NCBI RefSeq assembly: GCF_013433315.1
Contig: NZ_WXVV01000008.1
Coordinates: forward strand, 184,083-248,082
DNA from: Pseudomonas crudilactis
GTDB lineage: Bacteria; Pseudomonadota; Gammaproteobacteria; Pseudomonadales; Pseudomonadaceae
Direction: 5' to 3'
DNA length: 64,000 nucleotides
The position numbers and the translations under genes are program-made. Below are positions 57,896 to 64,000 of the stretch, piece by piece (within the stretch, counting starts at the first letter, position 1; every line of letters starts with the position of its first letter). The notes under the pieces were generated by a model that did no database searches, was not told where the DNA came from, and saw only the letters and a program-made list of their open reading frames with translations.

Positions 57896-60544
57896 ATGAA
57901 TCAATCGGTGCATTGGCGCACACCAATGCTGCGCGTTCATGACCCTCGGATTCTGCCAGTCAGAAATGTCGCCTATTTGCGTAGCGCGGCCGGCATTGAT
58001 GTCGAGCACCGGATAACCCGGCAACAGCACGATGCGGCTGGCCGTTTGATTGAGCAATGGGATCCGCGCTTGCCCACTCCATGCCTTACCACTATTTACC
58101 GCCTGGACGGCGAGTCGGTACAAACGGACAGCGTCGACGCCGGCTGGCGCCTGCTCCTGCCGGGCCTGGCCGGCGAACCGGTGCAACGCTGGGACGAGCG
58201 CGACGGTCATTGGCGCACGACTTTCGATAAGCAGTTGCGCGTAGTCGCCGTCGAAGAAAACGGCGTGGCCGATGTCGATGTGTTTACCTACGCCGATGCC
58301 AGCGCCGACCCCCGGTTCAATCGACGCGGACAATTGCTGGAGCAACACGACAGCTCGGGCACCCTGCGCACCGACAGCTTCGCCCTCACCGGCCAGCCGC
58401 TGGCCGAAACCCGTTTCTTTGACGATGACCAAGGCTTCACCAGCCGTCGTGTGTTCAGCCCGATGGGCGCCGTGCTGGAGCAGACCGATGCCGGCGGCCA
58501 TCGTCAGCAATCGCGTTATGGTCTGGCCGGGCACCTTCGGCAGGTACAACTGTTGATCAAGGACCAGAGCCAATGGCGGCCCGTGTTGCTTGATGCGCAG
58601 TACAACGCCGCCGACCAGATCATCGAGCAGCAGGCCGGTAATCTTGTCGTCAGTCGCTGGACCTACGAGCCGGCCGATGGTCGTCTGCACACTCAGTCCA
58701 GTCGCAAAGACACCGGCGCAGTGCTGCAAGACCTCGAATATTTCTACGACCCCGTCGGCAACATTACCCGCATCGAAGACCACGCCTTCCAGCCGGTCTA
58801 TTTCGCCAACCAGCGGGTCGACGGTCACCGTGATTTCAGCTACGACTCGCTGTACCGACTGGTCTGCGCCAGAGGTTACGACGACGGCCCGCTCTCGGAC
58901 ATTCCCGACCTGCCGAAACCCACCGACCCTAACAACCGCCTCAACTACACCCAGACCTACACGTACGACACCGGCGGCAATCTGGAGAAACTGGTGCATG
59001 TACGGGCCGGCGCCAACCGCACCGTGCAGATGCGCATTGATTCAGTCAGCAATCGCGGCGTGCGCTGGAAACCGGAGGATCCGGAGCCTGACTTCGACAC
59101 ACTGTTCGACCGCCACGGCAACCAGCAGCACCTGCAACCGGGACAGGCCATGCGATGGAATGCACGGGATGAACTGCAACGCGTGACGCTGATTGCCCGA
59201 GACGGCACTGATGACGACGCCGAACACTACCGTTACAGCCAGGGTGTGCGAGTGTTCAAACGCCATGAAACGTACACCGACAGCGCTGTGCATTTTCATC
59301 AGGTGCGCTACCTGCCGGGCCTGGAAATCCGCAGCAAGGACAACTGCGAAGAACTGCACGTCATCTCGGTAGGCAGTGCGCGTTGCCTGCACTGGGCGAA
59401 AAAACCACCCGATGAAATCGCCAATGACCAAGTGCGTTACAACCTCGAAGATCATCTCGGCTCCTGCGTGATGGAGCTTGATCAACAGGGCGACCTGATC
59501 AGCCAGGAGGGTTACTACCCGTTCGGTGCCACGGCGTGGATGGCCGCACGCCACGCCGTCGAAGTGCGCTACAAATTCATCCGTTATTCAGGCAAGGAGA
59601 TGGATGTCAGCGGGTTGTATTACTACGGCGAACGCTATTACGCACCCTGGTTACAACGCTGGTTGAGCGCCGACCCGAATGGTGCTGTAGACGGCCTGAA
59701 TCTGTACGCCATGGTTGGCAACAATCCACTCCTGTACGTCGACAGGACCGGCGGCAAGAAAGCCGTATTCGAATTGCTTGGCGACTTTGTCGGAATGCTG
59801 GACAAGGCTCAGACAGCGGCGAATCAGATACATAATCTGGCCACTGAATTCGACGGGCTTGTTCCGGAAAACGCCGACATCAACGAGCTGCGTGCCAGTA
59901 TGACTTTCGGCAAATTCCTCAAGTCAAAACACGGCATCAAGTCGGTCTTCAAGGGGGTCGCTGCGGGAGGTACGGTAGTCGGGCTCCTGGGCAGCATCGT
60001 ACCGGGTGCCGGTAATGCCATCGGCCTGGCAGTCGGTGCGGTTGTCGGAGCCGTGGCGATGCCTTTGTTACGCTACCACTTCTTCAAGAAAGGTTTGAAG
60101 CTGGCGCAAACGCTACACACTCGAGAACTCAAGGATGGTCTGAATACGCTTGGTGCAACTGTTTCGAACGGGGTCGACACAGTAAAGGATCTGCTCAACG
60201 GCGGCTCCGCCCTGATCGACACTATCAAAACCTTCACCAATAACCTGAACGCCTACCCTGAGGATCTTCAGCAAAGGTTCTACAAACAGTTGGACTCACT
60301 GGATGACGAAAAACAACGTCAAGTCATGAAGCTGGCGAGGGCTGGAGTTGACCCGTTCGAAGCCATCGACAAAATAAAGGAAACAGCTCAGACGATACTC
60401 GACGCGCGTAGCGAAGCCGAAGGCGTTACCGAACGTCTGCAACAGCTGCAACGGTCAATCGCTGAAGAACCGAGACCCAGACCGGTCCCGAAACCGCGAC
60501 TGAATCTGCAGCGTCGACGTCAAGTGCAGGAAACATCCGTATGA
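57896..60544 (+). CDS. tccC: Tc toxin subunit TcC 2 (Rhs core plus different effector)
   Basis: 882 aa, 27 bp after TcC 1. N-terminal 76 residues diverge from TcC 1 (MNQSVHWRTPMLRVHDPRIL), residues 77-577 are nearly identical, and the end diverges again. The protease Asp residues remain (LSADPNGAVDGLNLY), but the junction reads YVDRTGG instead of YVDPDG. The effector (~617-882) contains a glycine-zipper hydrophobic stretch at ~687-724 (VVGLLGSIVPGAGNAIGLAV), amphipathic helices, and a Pro/Arg-rich tail (RPRPVPKPRLNLQRRR). No known toxin motif is visible. The ribosome site is weak; a nine-codon reading frame (57870-57899) links it to TcC 1. Confidence 0.92.
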   Translation: MNQSVHWRTPMLRVHDPRILPVRNVAYLRSAAGIDVEHRITRQQHDAAGRLIEQWDPRLPTPCLTTIYRLDGESVQTDSVDAGWRLLLPGLAGEPVQRWDERDGHWRTTFDKQLRVVAVEENGVADVDVFTYADASADPRFNRRGQLLEQHDSSGTLRTDSFALTGQPLAETRFFDDDQGFTSRRVFSPMGAVLEQTDAGGHRQQSRYGLAGHLRQVQLLIKDQSQWRPVLLDAQYNAADQIIEQQAGNLVVSRWTYEPADGRLHTQSSRKDTGAVLQDLEYFYDPVGNITRIEDHAFQPVYFANQRVDGHRDFSYDSLYRLVCARGYDDGPLSDIPDLPKPTDPNNRLNYTQTYTYDTGGNLEKLVHVRAGANRTVQMRIDSVSNRGVRWKPEDPEPDFDTLFDRHGNQQHLQPGQAMRWNARDELQRVTLIARDGTDDDAEHYRYSQGVRVFKRHETYTDSAVHFHQVRYLPGLEIRSKDNCEELHVISVGSARCLHWAKKPPDEIANDQVRYNLEDHLGSCVMELDQQGDLISQEGYYPFGATAWMAARHAVEVRYKFIRYSGKEMDVSGLYYYGERYYAPWLQRWLSADPNGAVDGLNLYAMVGNNPLLYVDRTGGKKAVFELLGDFVGMLDKAQTAANQIHNLATEFDGLVPENADINELRASMTFGKFLKSKHGIKSVFKGVAAGGTVVGLLGSIVPGAGNAIGLAVGAVVGAVAMPLLRYHFFKKGLKLAQTLHTRELKDGLNTLGATVSNGVDTVKDLLNGGSALIDTIKTFTNNLNAYPEDLQQRFYKQLDSLDDEKQRQVMKLARAGVDPFEAIDKIKETAQTILDARSEAEGVTERLQQLQRSIAEEPRPRPVPKPRLNLQRRRQVQETSV
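58124..59628 (+). repeat. Near-identical tccC core, copy 2
   Basis: Direct repeat of 55325-56829 (see that entry). The two copies flank the TcC 1 effector region and the TcC 2 N terminus. Confidence 0.92.
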
Positions 60545-60548
60545 CCAA

Positions 60549-60580
60549 CGTGGCCCGCGCGAAGATCGCGCCGAGCCACG
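60549..60580 (+). terminator. Strong hairpin after TcC 2, no U tract
   Basis: Outer stem CGTGGC / GCCACG and inner stem GCGCGA / TCGCGC with loop AGA, starting 5 bp after the TcC 2 stop. It lacks a T run, so it may be an imperfect terminator or an mRNA 3'-end stabiliser between the tc operon and dctB. Confidence 0.5.
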
Positions 60581-60628
60581 TGGGCGCATGCTATCGTGCC
60601 CGCCCGTCCTGCCGACCCTTCGCCCAGC

Positions 60629-62389
60629 ATGCTGCCGACTTCCCGAAACCTGCGTTTGTCGTTGTATACCCTGCTGATCATCGCCGGTGCGGCGCTTGCC
60701 GCCACGCTGGCGATCCGCCACGCCGAACGTCAGGCGCTGGAGGAAGACGCCGCTCGCGCCAACCAGCAACTGGCGTTGTACGCCAATTCCCTGCACACCC
60801 TGATCGACCGCTATCGCGCCCTGCCCGCCGTGCTGGCGCTGGATCCGCAACTGCGCTCGGCGCTGGCCGGGCCGGTCGATGCCGATGAACAGACGGCGCT
60901 GAACCTGAAGCTGGAAAAGATCAACGGCGCGGCGCAATCCTCGACCCTTGAACTGCTCGATCACACCGGCCTCGCCGTGGCCGCCAGCAATTGGCGTCTG
61001 CCGAGCAGTTACGTCGGCCACAATTACGGTTTTCGCCCCTACTTCAGCCAGACCCGCACCCAGGGCACCGGGCGTTTTTACGCCGTAGGCGTAACCAGCG
61101 GAATTCCCGGCTACTTCCTCTCCAGCGCGGTACTTGGCGATAACAACGAGTTCCTCGGCGCAATGGTGGTCAAGCTGGAGTTCCCCGAACTGGAACGCGA
61201 ATGGAGTCAGGGCAATGACACGCTGCTGGTCAGCGACGCGCGCGGAATCATCTTCATCGCCAATCAGCCCGGCTGGCGTTATCGCGCACTGCGGCCGTTG
61301 AGCGCCAGTGATATGGCCGAGATCAAAGCCACGCGCCAGTACGACAAACAGTCGCTGCAGCCCTTGACCCATTTGTCCCTGCGCCGCTTCGATGACAACA
61401 GTGATCTGCGCCGCGTAGAAGGCCCCGAGGGCACAGCGGATTATCTGTGGGAATCGCTGCCCCTGAGCGCCGAAGGCTGGACCTTGCACCTGCTGCGCCA
61501 TCCGCAAGTGGCGTTTGAAGATCTGCGCAACGCCGGGCTGGCCGCCGCCGGAGTGTGGCTGGCTCTGGTGTTCCTGCTGCTGTTTCTCAACCAGCGCTGG
61601 CGCCTGTCGAAAATCCGCCAGCGCAATCGCGAAGAACTTGAACAGTTGGTGGAAGAACGCACCCGCGACTTGCGCACTGCGCAGGACGGTCTGGTGCAAT
61701 CAGCCAAACTCGCCGCGCTCGGGCAGATGTCCGCCGCGCTGGCCCACGAAATCAATCAGCCGCTGACCGCGCAGCGCATGCAACTGGCGACCCTGCGCCT
61801 GCTGCTCGACCATGGCCGCGTCGACGATGCCTACAAAGCATTGAAACCGGTGGACGACATGCTCACGCGCATGGCCGCCCTCACCGGCCACCTTAAAACC
61901 TTCGCGCGCAAAAGCCCCAGCGGCTTGCGCGAACGACTGGATCTGGCGACGGTGGTCGATCAGTCGTTGCAGTTGCTCGATGCCCGGCTGCGTGACGAAC
62001 AGGTCAGTCTGGTGCTGCACCTGACGCGTCCGGCGTGGGTGCGCGGTGATGCGATTCGTCTCGAACAGGTGCTGATCAACCTGCTGCGCAACGCCCTCGA
62101 TGCGATGCAGGGCAAAGCGTGCAAGCGTCTCGAAATCCGTCTGGAAGCCGATGAACAATTGTGGCGCCTGAGCGTCAGCGACAATGGCGGCGGCATCGCC
62201 GAAGACCATCTGGGCCAGGTCTTCGATCCGTTCTTCACCACCAAACCGGTGGGTGACGGCCTGGGCCTCGGTTTGGCGGTATCCTTCGCCATCGTGCATG
62301 AATCCGGCGGCCGTCTGAGCGCCGAAAATGGCGACAGCGGCGCGGTGTTCAGCCTGACTTTGCCAATCGATCTGGAGGCACACATCTGA
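60629..62389 (+). CDS. dctB: C4-dicarboxylate sensor kinase DctB
   Basis: 586 aa. TM1 (LSLYTLLIIAGAALAATLAI), a periplasmic double-Cache sensor domain (~40-300; SYVGHNYGFRPYFSQTRTQG, YAVGVTSGIPGYFLSSAVLG, a typical DctB signature), TM2 (GVWLALVFLLLFLN), a coiled-coil linker, HisKA with LAHEINQPLTAQRMQLATLR (His373), and HATPase (LLRNALDAMQG, VSDNGGGIAEDHLG, GLGLGLAVS). It senses succinate, malate or fumarate and phosphorylates DctD. The start at 60629 begins family similarity; a GTG 11 codons earlier is possible. The stop overlaps the dctD ATG by 1 bp. The transporter genes are not in the window. Confidence 0.94.
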   Translation: MLPTSRNLRLSLYTLLIIAGAALAATLAIRHAERQALEEDAARANQQLALYANSLHTLIDRYRALPAVLALDPQLRSALAGPVDADEQTALNLKLEKINGAAQSSTLELLDHTGLAVAASNWRLPSSYVGHNYGFRPYFSQTRTQGTGRFYAVGVTSGIPGYFLSSAVLGDNNEFLGAMVVKLEFPELEREWSQGNDTLLVSDARGIIFIANQPGWRYRALRPLSASDMAEIKATRQYDKQSLQPLTHLSLRRFDDNSDLRRVEGPEGTADYLWESLPLSAEGWTLHLLRHPQVAFEDLRNAGLAAAGVWLALVFLLLFLNQRWRLSKIRQRNREELEQLVEERTRDLRTAQDGLVQSAKLAALGQMSAALAHEINQPLTAQRMQLATLRLLLDHGRVDDAYKALKPVDDMLTRMAALTGHLKTFARKSPSGLRERLDLATVVDQSLQLLDARLRDEQVSLVLHLTRPAWVRGDAIRLEQVLINLLRNALDAMQGKACKRLEIRLEADEQLWRLSVSDNGGGIAEDHLGQVFDPFFTTKPVGDGLGLGLAVSFAIVHESGGRLSAENGDSGAVFSLTLPIDLEAHI

Positions 62390-63717
62390 TGCTCAACTCG
62401 GTGATGGTGGTCGATGACGAAAGCAGCATTCGCAGCGCCGTCGAGCAGTGGCTGAGCCTGTCCGGCTTCGAGGTTCAGTTGTTCAGCCGCGCCGAAGAAT
62501 GCCTCGCCGCCCTGCCCGCGCACTTTGCCGGGGTGATCCTCAGCGACGTGCGCATGCCCGGCATGGGCGGCCTGGCATTGTTGGCCGAAGTGCAGAAACG
62601 CGACGCTGATCTGCCGGTGATTCTGCTCACCGGCCATGGCGATGTACCGATGGCCGTCGAGGCGATGCGCGACGGCGCCTATGACTTTCTGGAAAAACCG
62701 TTCAGCCCGGAAACCCTGCTCGGCAGCTTGCGCCGGGCGCTGGACAAACGTCGTCTGGTTCTGGAGAACCGCGCCCTGCACGAGCAGGCCGACAACCGCG
62801 CGAAACTCGATGCGACCCTGCTCGGCGTCTCCCGTGGTTTACAGACGTTGCGCCGGCAAGTGCTGGATCTGGCGGCGTTGCCGGTCAACGTATTGATTCG
62901 TGGTGAAACCGGCAGCGGCAAGGAATTGGTTGCGCGTTGCTTGCATGATTTCGGTCCGCGCGCGGCCAAGCCGTTTGTGGCGCTGAACTGCGCGGCGATT
63001 CCTGAGCAGCTGTTCGAAGCCGAGTTGTTCGGCCACGAGAGCGGCGCGTTTACCGGTGCCTCGGGCAAGCGCATCGGCAAACTGGAATACGCCGATGGCG
63101 GTACGTTGTTTCTCGATGAAATCGAAAGCATGCCGCTGGCGCAACAAGTGAAACTGCTGCGCGTATTGCAGGAGCAAAAGCTTGAACGGCTGGGTTCGAA
63201 CCAGAGCATTCGCGTCGATCTGCGCATTGTCGCGGCGACCAAACCGGATCTGCTCGACGAGGCTCGGGCCGGACGTTTTCGCGAGGATCTGGCCTATCGC
63301 CTGAACGTCGCCGAACTGCGTTTGCCGCCATTGCGTGATCGTCGCGAAGACATTCCGTTGTTGTTCGAAACCTTCGCCCACCATGCCGCTGAACGCTTGG
63401 GGCGCACCTTTCCACCCTTGAGTGGCGCGCAATTGAGTCATCTGCTCAGCCACGACTGGCCGGGCAATGTCCGCGAACTGGCGAATGTTGCCGAACGTCA
63501 GGTGTTGGGTCTGGATGAGCCGGCACCGGGGATCGATCCGGGACAATCGCTGGCGGCGCAGCAGGAGGCGTTTGAGGCGCAGTGTTTGCGCGCGGCATTG
63601 ACCCGGCACAAGGGCGATGTGAAAGCGGTGCTTGAAGAACTGCAACTGCCGCGCCGCACGTTCAATGAAAAGCTGCAGCGGCATGGGTTGAGTCGGGAGA
63701 TGTTTCTGAGCGAGTGA
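62389..63717 (+). CDS. dctD: Sigma-54-dependent response regulator DctD
   Basis: 442 aa. Receiver domain with Asp53 (VILSDVRMPGMGG), then an AAA+ sigma-54 activation domain with Walker A GETGSGKE, the sigma-54 contact loop GAFTGA, Walker B GGTLFLDEIESM and an arginine-finger region. A C-terminal Fis-type helix-turn-helix follows (KGDVKAVLEELQLPRRTFNE). Phosphorylated DctD drives sigma-54 promoters of C4-dicarboxylate transporters (dctA, dctPQM). GGAGG lies 10 bp before the ATG; coupling with dctB is through TGATG. Confidence 0.96.
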   Translation: MLNSVMVVDDESSIRSAVEQWLSLSGFEVQLFSRAEECLAALPAHFAGVILSDVRMPGMGGLALLAEVQKRDADLPVILLTGHGDVPMAVEAMRDGAYDFLEKPFSPETLLGSLRRALDKRRLVLENRALHEQADNRAKLDATLLGVSRGLQTLRRQVLDLAALPVNVLIRGETGSGKELVARCLHDFGPRAAKPFVALNCAAIPEQLFEAELFGHESGAFTGASGKRIGKLEYADGGTLFLDEIESMPLAQQVKLLRVLQEQKLERLGSNQSIRVDLRIVAATKPDLLDEARAGRFREDLAYRLNVAELRLPPLRDRREDIPLLFETFAHHAAERLGRTFPPLSGAQLSHLLSHDWPGNVRELANVAERQVLGLDEPAPGIDPGQSLAAQQEAFEAQCLRAALTRHKGDVKAVLEELQLPRRTFNEKLQRHGLSREMFLSE

Positions 63718-63754
63718 GTCGGGCTTGGGATTTTCTGTGTAGCTGAGATCTTCT

Positions 63755-63919
63755 CCCCCTCACCCCAGCCCTCTCCCCCAAGGGGGCGAGGGGGAAAGGG
63801 GGCCGATCGTTGTTGGTTTTAGAGCCTGAGTTCGACGCCGAAATTGCAGGTCGGTGAATCTTGAATAAACACCGCAGTCAGTCCCCTCTCCTTCCGGGAG
63901 AGGGCTAGGGTGAGGGGCT
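63755..63919. repeat. MITE-like element D
   Basis: About 165 bp with the same inverted ends as elements A-C and an interior related to A (GGCCGATC, CCTGAGTTCGAC). It follows the dctD stop. No gene is seen in 63718-64000. Confidence 0.83.
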
Positions 63920-63981
63920 TTTGATCTCAGCTCCAATAAGCGGAAATCCGCTCACAAGATCAATTCCATCGGCACAAATCC

Positions 63982-64000
63982 GCTCACCCTAGCCCTCTCC
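63982..64000. repeat. Start of another MITE-like element, cut by the window
   Basis: GCTCACCCTAGCCCTCTCC repeats the left terminus of element B and runs off the window end. Confidence 0.7.

Noticed and set aside
55097..60544. Contact-dependent Rhs toxins of a type VI system
   Set aside because: The Rhs cores follow a TcB gene with ATGA overlap and lack PAAR/VgrG domains and immunity genes; TcC is the better reading.
60541..60888. 115-codon frame beginning at the TcC 2 stop
   Set aside because: Overlaps dctB in another frame, is Arg/Ala-rich, and contains the hairpin; not a credible gene.

Overview
The window is chromosomal DNA of a Pseudomonas, most likely of the P. fluorescens group. It is GC-rich, has an MvaT-type nucleoid protein in place of H-NS, carries paired REP palindromes with the TGTGGGAGCGAGC core, and has core gene orders known from P. 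aeruginosa (secA/argJ/GST/Nudix and pykA/enoyl-CoA hydratase/ferredoxin reductase/diguanylate cyclase/fumarase). I saw no transposase, integrase, tRNA, rRNA or CRISPR array.

Layout. 1-10.2 kb: the end of a sensor kinase, a PduO-type cobalamin adenosyltransferase, a Nudix-ThiE-like protein, a glutathione S-transferase, argJ, secA, a divergent dciA and a HerA-like ATPase. 10.4-15.7 kb: a PctA-like amino-acid chemoreceptor, then an overlapping trio of glycosyltransferase, deacetylase-like protein and flippase-like membrane protein, and a small acidic protein. 15.8-18.9 kb: purU, mvaT and sbcB. 19.1-25.8 kb: a tightly overlapping six-gene membrane/MoxR operon (RDD, SpoIIM, DUF4129, DUF4350, MoxR, DUF58).

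The accessory content is an insecticidal-type Tc (ABC) toxin system in two blocks on either side of the pykA-fumarase core. The left block (25.8-41.6 kb, minus strand) holds a 1040-aa Ig-repeat protein, a TcaA-like N-terminal half of TcA ending in two Ig-like domains, a TcaB-like C-terminal half with the pore and TcB-binding region, and a 1573-aa protein made of a lectin-like domain plus alternating beta-sandwich modules. The right block (50.6-60.5 kb, plus strand) holds TcB and two tandem TcC/Rhs genes. The TcC genes share a nearly identical 1.5-kb core and carry unrelated C-terminal effector domains. All three tc transcription units have a CT-N12-AG palindrome of the lux-box type 66-101 bp before their first start codon. 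I infer common control by a LuxR-family regulator encoded elsewhere.

Between the two tc blocks lie a DUF6124 gene with an unusual structured leader, a PilZ protein, a lipoprotein, pykA and the enoyl-CoA hydratase/reductase/diguanylate cyclase/fumarase group. The window ends with dctB-dctD. Four complete copies and one cut copy of a MITE-like repeat with CCCTCACCC-type inverted ends, and four REP pairs, occupy intergenic gaps.
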